From Candidatus Wallbacteria bacterium (lineage in GTDB: Bacteria; Muiribacteriota; JAQTZZ01): DNA of 64,000 nucleotides. Shown in pieces: positions 33,058-42,009 of the stretch (positions are counted from its first letter, which is position 1; each line of letters opens with the position of its first letter). The stretch is from NCBI GenBank assembly GCA_028687545.1, contig JAQTZZ010000020.1, positions 1 through 64,000 of the forward strand, written 5' to 3'. The notes under the pieces are model-generated. The model made no database searches, was not told the origin of the DNA, and worked only from the letters and a program-made list of their open reading frames with translations. Made by a program: the position numbers and the translations under genes.

Positions 33058-35439
33058 TTATTCCAGTGTTTTTTTTATCACTTCAATTTTCTCGCCTGCG
33101 AATCCTTTTTCCAGGCATTTTTTGTTTAACACGTCCAGGGCTGTTTCACCGGCCTTGTTTTTTAATGCCGGGTTGCTTCCTGCCTCTTTGAGAATCTTCA
33201 GCAGATCCAGAAAAATTTTATAGCCGGATTGATCATGTCCTCCACCGTCGTCCCGCCACATGTGAAAAAAAGCGCTGACCGCTTCATGCAGGACTGTGTT
33301 CCCCGATTTATCCAAAATGCGAGGATCTGCCCCTGCAGCCAGTAAGCTGTTTACTTTTTTCAGGCTGTAAGCTGCTGATCCTCCGCAGCGCCCGACATCA
33401 TAGTGCAAAGCTGTCCTGCCCTCGCTGTCGGCTGCGTTGATAGGAATCCCGAACTTGGTGAGCATTTCTACATACTCAGGCAGGCAGTCCATTAGGAGGG
33501 TGAGATTTTTTATCTCATTCGATCTTCCGGCGACATATCGTGCAGCCTCTTTCAGGCCTGGTCCGCCTTTATCCAACAGATACTGGATGAATTCAGAATT
33601 GGCAGGCTCGTTGACAGCTCGTTCCAGCAGCCTGGTGATGTCCTTTGCCGGGTCAAAGCCTTTTTTTTCCAGCATTCTGGCCACTTCGAGACAGGGGTAG
33701 AGCTCCAGAATATTCCGCCCCTGCTTGCCCTTGATTTTCGGGTCTCCACCTTTGTCGAGAAACTCCCTGATCAGATCGAGGTAAGTTCTGTCTTGCGGAT
33801 CGACCTGTCCTGATGAAACGCCGAGAGATCTCCATTCCAGCAGAACAAGCAAAGGAAGCTGCCCCTCGAAATGCTTGGAAAAACCGTCTTTTTCAGAGCT
33901 GAAATCGAACGGTGCCAGAATGTCACCGCCGTTTTCCAGGACTTTTTTAAAAGTGAGTGGATCGGTGATTACTGTGCGGTTCTTCTGCAGGGGACAGGAA
34001 ATACCCTTAGCTCCTGCGGAGCGCAGCAGTTCCTGCTGCGCCGGAGACGGCTGGAACTCCAGGATGCCATGCCCGTCTTTATCGACAGCTGAAGCGTCAG
34101 CTCCTTTATCCAGCAGGAATTTTATTTCTTCAGTTCCAAGCAGGCTGTTGAAGAGGGGTGTGCGGCCCAGATCGTCTCTGGCATTGACGTCTGCCCCGGC
34201 GCTGATCAGGGCTTCGATCACTTCAAGGCGTGTCGCGCAATGCAATGGTGTTTCATTATGTTCACCCCCTCTGAGATTCGGGTCCAGACCGTGTTTCACC
34301 ATCAGTCTGACGAAATCACCGCGCAGGGATCGGTGGAGCAAGGTGTAGCCGGTTTTCTCCTGTTCCACTTTTAAACTGCCTTGGACTGGTGTGCGGCAGA
34401 ATGGATCAGCCCCATGATCTAATAATATGCCGGCTTTTTCCACGGAATCAGTGAAAAAAAACAGAGGAGTCAGGCCTTTCTTGTCCAGGAGGTCAGGAGA
34501 CATTCCCTTATCCAGAAGTAAATTCAACACAGTGGTAGAAATGCCTGCCTCATGGATAGGATACTCTCCCCAGTCGTCCTGAAAGTCATATCTGCAACCC
34601 AGACTGATCAGCAATTCAGCTATTTCCTTTTTCTGGACATTGGTTAAAATTTCCCAGCCCCACATGCTGACCGGTGGGGCGGATTTGAACTTTGCGCCAT
34701 TGCGGATCAGTACTTCGGCCACATCAACACTCTGGGTCATTGCCAGGGGACGCTGTCCGGGAAATTCGCCGTGATCAGGAGAATGACCGCAGTCAATCAG
34801 GTATTGAGCGACTTCCGGGTTTCTGACAAAGCAAAGCGGGCTTTCCACGTCCAGCCTTTTATCCCAGGTTTCCAGCTTGAGCTGCCTGGCAAGTGCAACG
34901 CTCTTGACTGCGGGTAGAATATCCGGGTGAAGCTGGAGACTGCCTTTGGCTGCCATCAGCATCAGCAGTTCCTCGTCACCTGATTCGCGCAGAAGGGCAT
35001 AAAGGTTTTCGTGTTTGCTCATGGAGAAATCACTTAACGGAAATTCAGGTCTTTTCAACAGATATTTCAAAACATCAGGATTCTTTACACGTTGTCCGGA
35101 ATCAAAGGCGCAATTGATGATTTCGACTGAACAGCCTGCATTGAGCAGGCATTCCAGCATCTGTATTTCACCTGATCCTGCGGCCAGATAAGCCAGTTGT
35201 GGGAGAAGCGGTTGACAGACATTCACCAGCAGAGGTGTTTTAAGCAGTTCGGCGAATTTGGTGGCATTGTTTTCCAGAAAAGCAGTTAATATTTCCTGAG
35301 TGGATCCGATCCGTTCTGCTTCACTGGTATCGGAAAGCAGGACAATTTCCCGTGAATCATTGGAAGATTGGGAACTACCACCAAAGCAGAGGCTCGACAG
35401 AAACAAAAGCAATAACAGAACGATGTTTTGGATAAGAAT
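33058..35439 (-). CDS. Exported ankyrin-repeat protein
   Basis: A protein of about 790 residues built from ankyrin repeats after a hydrophobic leader (VLLLLFLSSLCFGG). Typical units are DARDDLGRTPLFNSL-like, DKKGLTPLFFFTD, HNETPLHCATRLEVIEALI, DSEGRTALHYDV and DKSGNTVLHEAVS. Ankyrin arrays bind proteins; periplasmic ones are seen in several diderms. The usual start would be TTG (35412), but no ribosome binding site precedes it. AGGAG sits five bases before an in-frame ATT at 35439, and starting there gives a full-length signal sequence; the coordinates follow that reading. A stop codon closes the frame just upstream. The partner protein is unknown. Confidence 0.75.
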   Translation of the reverse strand: MLIQNIVLLLLLFLSSLCFGGSSQSSNDSREIVLLSDTSEAERIGSTQEILTAFLENNATKFAELLKTPLLVNVCQPLLPQLAYLAAGSGEIQMLECLLNAGCSVEIINCAFDSGQRVKNPDVLKYLLKRPEFPLSDFSMSKHENLYALLRESGDEELLMLMAAKGSLQLHPDILPAVKSVALARQLKLETWDKRLDVESPLCFVRNPEVAQYLIDCGHSPDHGEFPGQRPLAMTQSVDVAEVLIRNGAKFKSAPPVSMWGWEILTNVQKKEIAELLISLGCRYDFQDDWGEYPIHEAGISTTVLNLLLDKGMSPDLLDKKGLTPLFFFTDSVEKAGILLDHGADPFCRTPVQGSLKVEQEKTGYTLLHRSLRGDFVRLMVKHGLDPNLRGGEHNETPLHCATRLEVIEALISAGADVNARDDLGRTPLFNSLLGTEEIKFLLDKGADASAVDKDGHGILEFQPSPAQQELLRSAGAKGISCPLQKNRTVITDPLTFKKVLENGGDILAPFDFSSEKDGFSKHFEGQLPLLVLLEWRSLGVSSGQVDPQDRTYLDLIREFLDKGGDPKIKGKQGRNILELYPCLEVARMLEKKGFDPAKDITRLLERAVNEPANSEFIQYLLDKGGPGLKEAARYVAGRSNEIKNLTLLMDCLPEYVEMLTKFGIPINAADSEGRTALHYDVGRCGGSAAYSLKKVNSLLAAGADPRILDKSGNTVLHEAVSAFFHMWRDDGGGHDQSGYKIFLDLLKILKEAGSNPALKNKAGETALDVLNKKCLEKGFAGEKIEVIKKTLE

Positions 35440-35460
35440 GCAGTCTCCTGATTTCTAAAA

Positions 35461-36012
35461 TCAGATCAGCCGATCCTGAATCTCTCCCATTGCGGCCAGC
35501 GAAAGGTCTACAAATTCATCGAACGGCACGCCGATCTTTTCGCATTCCATGATAGTTTCGCGCGAAACATTTTTGGCAAAGGCTTTTTCTTTCATTCGCT
35601 TTTTGATCGACTTTGGCTGCACTGAAGTAATTTTTTTATCTGGATAGACCAGGGCACAGGCTACAATCAGACCGGTAATGCTCTCTGCACAGGCCAGCGC
35701 AAAATCCAGCTTTTCTTTTCTGATCATGCCTGTCATTTCATTGTGAGCTACAATCGCGTCCAGATAATTTCTGGGAAAGTCTTCCCTGCTTAATATTTCT
35801 TCAGTCAGCCTGGAATGTTTTTCCGGATTGTCCCTGGTGAGATCAAAATCCAGATCATGCAGTAACCCGATGATTTCCCAGTCAGACTCAGGTTCTCCGA
35901 ATTTCGCGGCCAGCCTTTTCATGATCACTGAAGCTGCCAGGCAGTGTTTTTTAAGATTCTCGGATTTCAGGTGCTGGTTAATCAGAATTTGGGCTTGATC
36001 TTTCGTAATCAT
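35461..36012 (-). CDS. HD-domain phosphohydrolase (HDIG-type)
   Basis: A 183-residue HD-superfamily metal-dependent hydrolase. His23 (KKHCLAAS), His52-Asp53 (LLHDLDFDL), His90 (VAHNEM) and a downstream aspartate form the HD ligand set. Family members act on phosphate esters, often nucleotides or dinucleotides. The sequence resembles the short stand-alone HD proteins annotated as HDIG hydrolases, with KKITSVQPKSIKKRM near the end. Being in a long minus-strand gene run that includes the c-di-AMP cyclase, a nucleotide-clearing role is conceivable, but the substrate cannot be deduced. It is 15 bases downstream of gcvT. Confidence 0.8.
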   Translation of the reverse strand: MITKDQAQILINQHLKSENLKKHCLAASVIMKRLAAKFGEPESDWEIIGLLHDLDFDLTRDNPEKHSRLTEEILSREDFPRNYLDAIVAHNEMTGMIRKEKLDFALACAESITGLIVACALVYPDKKITSVQPKSIKKRMKEKAFAKNVSRETIMECEKIGVPFDEFVDLSLAAMGEIQDRLI

Positions 36013-36027
36013 CTGAATGCCTCTTTT

Positions 36028-37152
36028 TTACGCTTCAGCCTGTTTTTCCTGCACGGCCAGCTTAGTCAGAGCTGGTTTCTTATAGAACGGTGTTTTCACT
36101 ACTTTGGCTTCCAGTTTCTTGCCGTGGATTTCCACGAAAAGCCTGGAATCGATTTCGCCAAGCTCCGGTTTCAGATAGGCTAGTGCCAGAAATTTGTCTA
36201 GGAATGGAGCTTTGCAGCCACTGGTGACAACGCCGACTTCCTGATCTTTGTCAAAAACTTTGTATCCCTGCCTCGGTACTCCAGCAGTAAGCATTTCCAG
36301 TCCCACCAGTTTTTTACGCAGACCCTCTTCCTTTTCCTTGAGCAGGGCATTTTTTCCGTTGAAATCCGAATCCCAGTCAATGGCCCAGTTGAGCCGTGCG
36401 TTAAGAGGAGTTGTCTGATCGTCAAGTTCGTGTCCGTAAAGCACCAGCTTGTTTTCAAATCTTAAAGTGTCGCGGCTGCCCAGTCCGCATGGTTGTATTT
36501 CATACTTGGTACCGGCTTTCATCAGATTCTGCCAGATGGAGGGGGCAGCTTTAGGGGAGCAGTAGATCTCGAAGCCATCTTCTCCGGTATAGCCTGTTCT
36601 GCTCACGATGCAGTCGAATCCGCTGATTTTTGTTTCCCTGAACCAGTAAAAACTGATCGAATCAAGGTCGATCTCGGTGAGCTTGGCTACTACGAAAATC
36701 GCCTTTGGACCCTGAACAGCAATCTGGGCATAATTGTCAGAGTCATTTTTGACTGTGACTTTGAATTTTTTTGAAATGGTCTGGATATGCTTGAAATCCT
36801 TATCGATGTTTGAGGCATTTACTACGAGCAGAAATTTTTCTGAATTGAAGCGGTAAACAAGCAGATCATCAACAATTCCACCATGTTCATGGCACATGGG
36901 AGAATATAGTACCTGATTGTCGGAGATTGAGCGCACTTTATTTGTGACGAGAAAATCCACAAATTTCAAGGCATCACTGCCGGTGACAGTAATTTCGCCC
37001 ATGTGCGAAACATCGAACAGGCCCACATTTTTGCGGACTGTCATGTGTTCATTAATAATACCGGAAAATTGAACCGGCATCATAAAACCCGCAAATTCCA
37101 CCATTCTCCCTTTGGCTTTCACCATTTCTTCGTAAAGTGGAGTTTTTTTCAT
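36028..37152 (-). CDS. gcvT: Aminomethyltransferase GcvT (glycine cleavage T protein)
   Basis: A 374-residue T protein that transfers the aminomethyl carbon from lipoyl-H protein to tetrahydrofolate. Visible motifs: MKKTPLYEEMVKAKGRMVEF, NVGLFDVSHMGEI, VDDLLVYRF, SRTGYTGEDGFEIY and GLGSRDTLRFE. An AGGTG ribosome binding site precedes the ATG. The last 12 residues (LAVQEKQAEA) extend beyond the usual end. The partner genes gcvH and gcvP are not in the window, and no glycine riboswitch fits in the 17-base gap upstream, so it seems expressed with its upstream neighbours. Confidence 0.95.
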   Translation of the reverse strand: MKKTPLYEEMVKAKGRMVEFAGFMMPVQFSGIINEHMTVRKNVGLFDVSHMGEITVTGSDALKFVDFLVTNKVRSISDNQVLYSPMCHEHGGIVDDLLVYRFNSEKFLLVVNASNIDKDFKHIQTISKKFKVTVKNDSDNYAQIAVQGPKAIFVVAKLTEIDLDSISFYWFRETKISGFDCIVSRTGYTGEDGFEIYCSPKAAPSIWQNLMKAGTKYEIQPCGLGSRDTLRFENKLVLYGHELDDQTTPLNARLNWAIDWDSDFNGKNALLKEKEEGLRKKLVGLEMLTAGVPRQGYKVFDKDQEVGVVTSGCKAPFLDKFLALAYLKPELGEIDSRLFVEIHGKKLEAKVVKTPFYKKPALTKLAVQEKQAEA

Positions 37153-37169
37153 GCTGCACCTCGATTTGA

Positions 37170-37928
37170 TTAGAAAATATAGAATGCTTTCGGTGAATTA
37201 CCGGCAGCATCACCAATCACAAGGTTGAGATTTGCCGGCAGATTGCTCTTGTTCCCGTTAAAGTAAAGATAGCCACAGCCTGGTGCATAAAGGCAGGAAT
37301 CAGGTGAAATTTCGCTCTGGATTGACTGCGATGAACCATTCCTTTGAAAACTCAACCTCAGATTGTCCAGCAGATTCTGGTCGCCTATACCAAGCAGAAT
37401 CAATTTCCGCTGGGGCTCATTTATAACCGATTCCTTGATGATTTTTTTACTGATCATCTGATAGTTGAAATAGGTCTCCTGATAGTATGTTATTTTTTTT
37501 CCTTGTTGTTCAGGCCAGATTACACGCTGTTCGCCATAGGCCAACAGTTTTGTTTTCTTGATCTCAGGTGTGGACGGCGAAAGAAAAGAAGTCTGGCAGA
37601 CGATCTGGTTCTGGACTTTGATCACCTGGATCACACAGTTGCTGTTTAATGCAGAAGTCAGGTCCGGTATTACGAGATAGTTTTTTTCCAGATCTATACC
37701 TGCGTCGTTGAGAGCTTCGCGGACATTTCCCGCTCGTGTGAGAAGGGATAGTTTGTAATCAGGCATCATGATTGTCACAAAGCATTTTGGAGCCAGGAAA
37801 TCACAGGCAATGAAGAACATGATCGTGAATGACAGAAAGACCAGAAAACTGATTAAGGGTAAACTGAGAATGTCACGGATCCGATAATTACCTGACAAAG
37901 GGATCAGCATATAATTGATGTTAAACAA
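37170..37928 (-). CDS. Membrane-anchored DUF348/G5 domain protein (RpfB/YabE-like) lacking a catalytic domain
   Basis: A 252-residue protein with one membrane anchor (about 21-44). Residues about 50-105 fit a DUF348 module (LLTRAGNVREALNDAGI then LVIPDLTSALNSNCVIQVIKV). Residues about 106-182 fit a G5 domain ending IIKESVINEPQRKLILLGIG. These modules occur in cell-wall-acting proteins such as RpfB and YabE, where a lytic or 3D domain follows. Here the remaining 70 residues show no SLT, 3D or NlpC/P60 motif. The start is uncertain: TTG at 37928 or ATG at 37910, neither with a strong ribosome binding site. Peptidoglycan binding is inferred from the family. Confidence 0.6.
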   Translation of the reverse strand: MFNINYMLIPLSGNYRIRDILSLPLISFLVFLSFTIMFFIACDFLAPKCFVTIMMPDYKLSLLTRAGNVREALNDAGIDLEKNYLVIPDLTSALNSNCVIQVIKVQNQIVCQTSFLSPSTPEIKKTKLLAYGEQRVIWPEQQGKKITYYQETYFNYQMISKKIIKESVINEPQRKLILLGIGDQNLLDNLRLSFQRNGSSQSIQSEISPDSCLYAPGCGYLYFNGNKSNLPANLNLVIGDAAGNSPKAFYIF

Positions 37929-38001
37929 TCATTGCTGTTTTGGCAAGAGATTTTTAAAGTTAAGATGGGATGAATCTGGCTGGCATCGTTTAGAGCGTGG
38001 T

Positions 38002-39300
38002 CTAAACCAACTCTAAACGCTGGCGATAAAGCTTGATTGAAGCCAGGGCTCTCTGGCGGATAAGCTCTTTTTTCTCGCTTTTTAGCCGGACCTTGCCTTC
38101 CAATGGAGGATAAAGAGAGTAGTTGATGTTCATCGGGTTGAAAAATTTCTGTTTCAGGCTTAAATGATTGATCAGTGAACCGATCGAACTTTCCGGAGGG
38201 AAAGGGATGGACACATTTTTTTCTTTCTGGTAAAGATAGTGCGCAGCAGCAAGACCCATGGAAGCCGATTCGCAATAACCCTCTACTCCTGTGAGTTGTC
38301 CGGATAGAAAAAGGCCGGGGATGGCAATAAATTCCAGCTGATTGAGTATTTGGGGAGAATTGAAGTATGAATTGCGGTGCATTTTACCGAATCTGAGGAA
38401 TTCGGCATTTTCAAGGCCCGGGATCAGCCTGAAAATTCGTTTTTGCTCAGGAATCAGTAAATTGGTTTGAAACCCTACTAAATTAAAGGCCTGGTTGGTC
38501 GAATCTTCCTTACGGAGCTGGACTATCGCTTTGACTGATTTATCGGAAGTCAGCCCCACCGGTTTGAGAGGGCCAAAGCATAGAGTTTCACGACCGCGCC
38601 CTGCAATCACTTCAACCGGCAGGCAGCCTTCAAAAAAAATGCTTTTCTCGAATTCCCGTCTGGGATAGCTTTCAGCATTGATCAGAGCCTGATAAAAGCG
38701 ATCATATTCTTTGTGATTCATCGGCAGGTTGAGGTAATCTGCATCCTGCTCGTACCTTCCTGCCCAGAAGGATTTCGCGAAGTCGATGGACTCTCCTGCT
38801 ACCAGTGGAGCGACAGCATCATGGAAATACAAGTTGCTGTCACCAGTGATCTGACTGATTTCTGAAAACAGAGGACCTTCGGATAGAGGGCCTGAAGCCA
38901 AGACTGCCGGTAGGGAAAATTCGGAAAGAGAATTGATTTTTTGACGGAAAACTTTAACTTGGGGCAGTTTAGAAAGGCTGTCTTCGATTTTTCCGGAAAA
39001 AGCAAGTCTGTCTACCGCAAGAGCTCCTCCGGCAGGCACACTGGTTTCAAAGGCAGTCTTGATGATCAAAGAGTTCAGGAGCTGCATTTCTTCTTTCAGG
39101 AGTCCTGGGGCTGTGGTCGGCGCGGATGAGTGCAGTGAATTGCTGCAGACAAGTTCAGCGAGACCACCTGTGCAATGGGCGGGGCTTGAGTGTTCAGGGC
39201 GCATCTCAAAGAGATTGACTTGAAACCCGAATCCGGCAAGCTGCCAGGCTGCTTCGCAACCAGCCAGTCCGCCTCCGATCACATTAATAGTCTTTAGCAC
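38002..39300 (-). CDS. trmFO: tRNA (uracil-5-)-methyltransferase TrmFO (folate/FAD-dependent)
   Basis: A 432-residue TrmFO, which methylates U54 of tRNA to ribothymidine using methylene-THF and FADH2. It shows the FAD-binding INVIGGGLAGCEAAWQLA, then EMRPEHSSPAHCTGGLAELV, CSNSLHS and a C-terminal GQLTGVEGYCESASMGLAA. The GTG at 39300 is chosen because AGGAG lies four bases upstream and it yields the normal short N-terminus; ATG codons at 39321 and 39318 sit inside the end of topA without such a site. The topA-trmFO order is also seen in Firmicutes. All hallmark motifs are present. Confidence 0.95.
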   Translation of the reverse strand: MLKTINVIGGGLAGCEAAWQLAGFGFQVNLFEMRPEHSSPAHCTGGLAELVCSNSLHSSAPTTAPGLLKEEMQLLNSLIIKTAFETSVPAGGALAVDRLAFSGKIEDSLSKLPQVKVFRQKINSLSEFSLPAVLASGPLSEGPLFSEISQITGDSNLYFHDAVAPLVAGESIDFAKSFWAGRYEQDADYLNLPMNHKEYDRFYQALINAESYPRREFEKSIFFEGCLPVEVIAGRGRETLCFGPLKPVGLTSDKSVKAIVQLRKEDSTNQAFNLVGFQTNLLIPEQKRIFRLIPGLENAEFLRFGKMHRNSYFNSPQILNQLEFIAIPGLFLSGQLTGVEGYCESASMGLAAAHYLYQKEKNVSIPFPPESSIGSLINHLSLKQKFFNPMNINYSLYPPLEGKVRLKSEKKELIRQRALASIKLYRQRLELV

Positions 39301-39317
39301 AGAACTCCTGCTGAACA

Positions 39318-41561
39318 TCAAGTTTTGTCAGGAGTTCCACAATTGAGGCAGATCCAAGTTTTATCTTTGAGCTTCATCGGCTGGTTGCAGTCAGGGCAGA
39401 GAGTAAGTTCCGGTTTCTGGAAAGAAGTGTAACTGCAGTCCGGATAACGTGAACAGCCATAGAAAAATCTTCCCTTTTTACCCCTCCGTCTCGAGAGATT
39501 GCCTGAGCAGTCCAGCACAGGGCAGGGAATGGGTGTTTTGTCCTTACGGGTATATTTACATTTAGGATAATTAGAGCAGGCTACGAAATCACCGAAACGG
39601 CCGGTTCGCTGGACAAGGTTTCCCTGGCATTCAGGGCAGGTTCCAAGAACCTCGAGAGAGTTTTCTTTGGCTGCCAGAAATTCGGTGACATCCAGCTGAT
39701 CTTCTTCGGTAGAGCTGGTTGTTTTTAAAAGCCGGGCATGCTGGGGAACAGGTCTGGTGAATTTACAGAGCGGATATTTTGAACAGGCGATGAAACGTCC
39801 GTTTCTGCCATAAATGATTTCAAGAGCACCCTGGCAGGTAGGACATGGATTTGAAACTTTGAGCCTGATCTTGATTAATTTTTTCTTGGCGGTCTCAATT
39901 TCCGACAGCAGAGATTGATAAAAGCTGTCCAGCATTTTTTCTGAAGTTTCAGAGCCCAATTCAATTTTATCCAGTTTTTCTTCCATCCGGGCGGTGAATT
40001 TGATGTCAATCAATTCCTTGAAAAATTTTTTTAATACATCGTTCACTATTATCCCTAAATCAGTAGGATGGAATTTCCGCTCATTTTTATCCACATATTT
40101 TCGATCCTGGATCGTTTTGAGGATCAGGGCATAAGTGGATGGGCGTCCGACTCCTTCTTTTTCAAGGGCTTTGATCAGAGTCGCTTCAGTAAAACGAGGT
40201 GGAGGCTGGGTTTCCTTGTCTTCCCTTTCCACAGAAGAGGGAGTCAGCTTGCAGCCTGCTGTCAGGGAACCAAAGTTGTTTTTCTGTGTTTCCGAGGCTT
40301 CACTTTTGTAGACAGCACGGAATCCCAGGAAAGTCTGGCGCAGGCATTTGCTTTCCAGGCCATAAATTCCTGAAGACTGGCTCAGGCTGATCTCTTCAAA
40401 TTCCCTTGGTGCCATCTGGGAAGCAGTAAATCGCTGCCAGATCATATTGTAAAGCTGCAGTTCTTCTCTGCTTAAAAATTTAGCGACAGAGTCCGGGTCA
40501 CGGCTGAGATAGGTTGGCCTGATGGCTTCGTGGGCATCCTGGGTGAATTTGGAATCCTTCTTGGGACGGACATATTTACCTGCACCAAGATACTCGGAAC
40601 CGAAACGAGCTTTGATATAGTCAACTGCAACCGCTTTAGCTTCTTCGGAAATTCTGACGGAATCGGTACGCATATACGTGATGAGGGCGACTGAGCCTTC
40701 TGAGCCGAAGTCAACTCCTTCATAAAGTTTCTGGGCAATGCGCATGGTCCTTTCTGCTGAAAAACCAAAACGCTGGTTCCCCTCCTGCTGCAGAGTGGAA
40801 GTAATAAAGGGATCCGGCGGATTCTCTTTCTTGCTTTTAATCTCAACACTGTCAATCGGCTGTGGTTCAGCCTTTAATTTTTCAATGATCTGACAGGCTT
40901 CAGCCGTATCGTCGATCCGGAATTTTTTTCCGTCCCGCAAGACGACTTCTGAAGTGAATGAATAATCAGCACCCTTGTATTCTGCGAAGATCTTATGAAA
41001 TTTTTCCGGTATAAAACGTTCGACTTCCTGCTCCCGTTCGCAGATAAGCAGAAGTGCGACTGACTGAACCCTGCCGGCAGATGTGCCTTTGGCGACTTTG
41101 CTCCAGAGAACTGGTGAAATCATATATCCGGCCAGCCTGTCCAGCACTCTTCTCGATTTTTGGGCTTCTACTTTGGACTGGTCGATACGGCGTGGATTAT
41201 CGATCGCTTTTTTAACTGCTGATTCTGTGATTTCCTGGAAAACTATTCTGCAGGAACTGTCAGGGGCGATGTTCAGAACTTGCGCCAGGTTGCTCGCAAT
41301 CGCTTCCCCTTCCCGGTCAGGGTCAGGTGCCAGGAGAACTTCAGTTGCGGATTCTTTGGCTTTTTTCAAATCCTGGATTACTTTTTTCCGTCCAGGAATC
41401 ACCACGTATTCCGGAATGAATCCTTTCTTAGGGTCTACACCCAAGGCATTGTCGGGTAAATTCATGATATGACCGTTGGAAGCGGCAATCAGAAAGTCGC
41501 TGCCAAGAAATTTCTGAATTGTCTTGATCTTGCCTGGAGACTCTACAATGATTAGTTTCAT
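39318..41561 (-). CDS. topA: DNA topoisomerase I (type IA)
   Basis: A 747-residue TopA that relaxes negative supercoils. The Toprim domain opens KLIIVESPGKIKTIQKFLG and contains APDPDREGEAIA; the active-site tyrosine is in ALITYMRTDSVRIS; and GRVQSVAL and EGVGRPSTYA are present. The C-terminus has four zinc-ribbon-like repeats (CPTCQG with CSKYPLC, CPECQG with CSNYPKC, CPVLDCSG with CSRYPDC, and CPDCNQ with CLNC), one more than the three of E. coli. It is four bases downstream of smg and 17 bases upstream of trmFO, in one operon. Confidence 0.97.
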   Translation of the reverse strand: MKLIIVESPGKIKTIQKFLGSDFLIAASNGHIMNLPDNALGVDPKKGFIPEYVVIPGRKKVIQDLKKAKESATEVLLAPDPDREGEAIASNLAQVLNIAPDSSCRIVFQEITESAVKKAIDNPRRIDQSKVEAQKSRRVLDRLAGYMISPVLWSKVAKGTSAGRVQSVALLLICEREQEVERFIPEKFHKIFAEYKGADYSFTSEVVLRDGKKFRIDDTAEACQIIEKLKAEPQPIDSVEIKSKKENPPDPFITSTLQQEGNQRFGFSAERTMRIAQKLYEGVDFGSEGSVALITYMRTDSVRISEEAKAVAVDYIKARFGSEYLGAGKYVRPKKDSKFTQDAHEAIRPTYLSRDPDSVAKFLSREELQLYNMIWQRFTASQMAPREFEEISLSQSSGIYGLESKCLRQTFLGFRAVYKSEASETQKNNFGSLTAGCKLTPSSVEREDKETQPPPRFTEATLIKALEKEGVGRPSTYALILKTIQDRKYVDKNERKFHPTDLGIIVNDVLKKFFKELIDIKFTARMEEKLDKIELGSETSEKMLDSFYQSLLSEIETAKKKLIKIRLKVSNPCPTCQGALEIIYGRNGRFIACSKYPLCKFTRPVPQHARLLKTTSSTEEDQLDVTEFLAAKENSLEVLGTCPECQGNLVQRTGRFGDFVACSNYPKCKYTRKDKTPIPCPVLDCSGNLSRRRGKKGRFFYGCSRYPDCSYTSFQKPELTLCPDCNQPMKLKDKTWICLNCGTPDKT

Positions 41562-41565
41562 GCTT

Positions 41566-42009
41566 TTAATTCAAGTAAAGTGAGGCAGGGATGAAATCAT
41601 TGTCTCTATCCCTGATTCCTGAGGTCTGTTCCAGCAGTTCTAGCACTTCGGCGCTGTCAATCTGTTCACTGCTTTCCTGGACGATTTCAAGCAGTTCTTC
41701 CATTTCAGACAGAGAGATGTAGCCGTTCACATGAAAATCGAGCAGGAGTCCCTGTGCTGCTGTCGTCAGATTTTTCAATTCCTTCGGGTGCAGCACTCTA
41801 AGGGGGTCGTTGACCTTTTTTTCTTTGAGGCGCGGTAGAAAGCTGTGACTGGAAAAGAAAAAATGCAGTGCCGCTTCAGCGGTGTTGGCGTCAAATCCTG
41901 CCTGCACCAGTTTGCTGATCACCTGCTCCTTGTTCTCCCTGGGATCGACTTCGGTCTCCGCGATGATCCTGAGAATCTGGGTGATGATTTCCAGAAGTTT
42001 TTCCATCAT
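41566..42009 (-). CDS. smg: Smg/DUF494 family protein
   Basis: A 147-residue small helical protein of the Smg (DUF494) family, beginning MMEKLLEIITQILR and containing VISKLVQAGFDANTAEAAL and LHPKELKNLTTAAQGLLL. Its biochemical role is not established. The dprA-smg-topA order matches that of E. coli and relatives, an old synteny that supports the assignment. The ATG at 42009 overlaps the dprA stop (ATGA), with GGAG upstream inside dprA. Confidence 0.88.
   Translation of the reverse strand: MMEKLLEIITQILRIIAETEVDPRENKEQVISKLVQAGFDANTAEAALHFFFSSHSFLPRLKEKKVNDPLRVLHPKELKNLTTAAQGLLLDFHVNGYISLSEMEELLEIVQESSEQIDSAEVLELLEQTSGIRDRDNDFIPASLYLN

Noticed and set aside
37153-37169. Glycine riboswitch upstream of gcvT
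   Set aside because: Only 17 bases separate gcvT from the preceding gene, too short for an aptamer.
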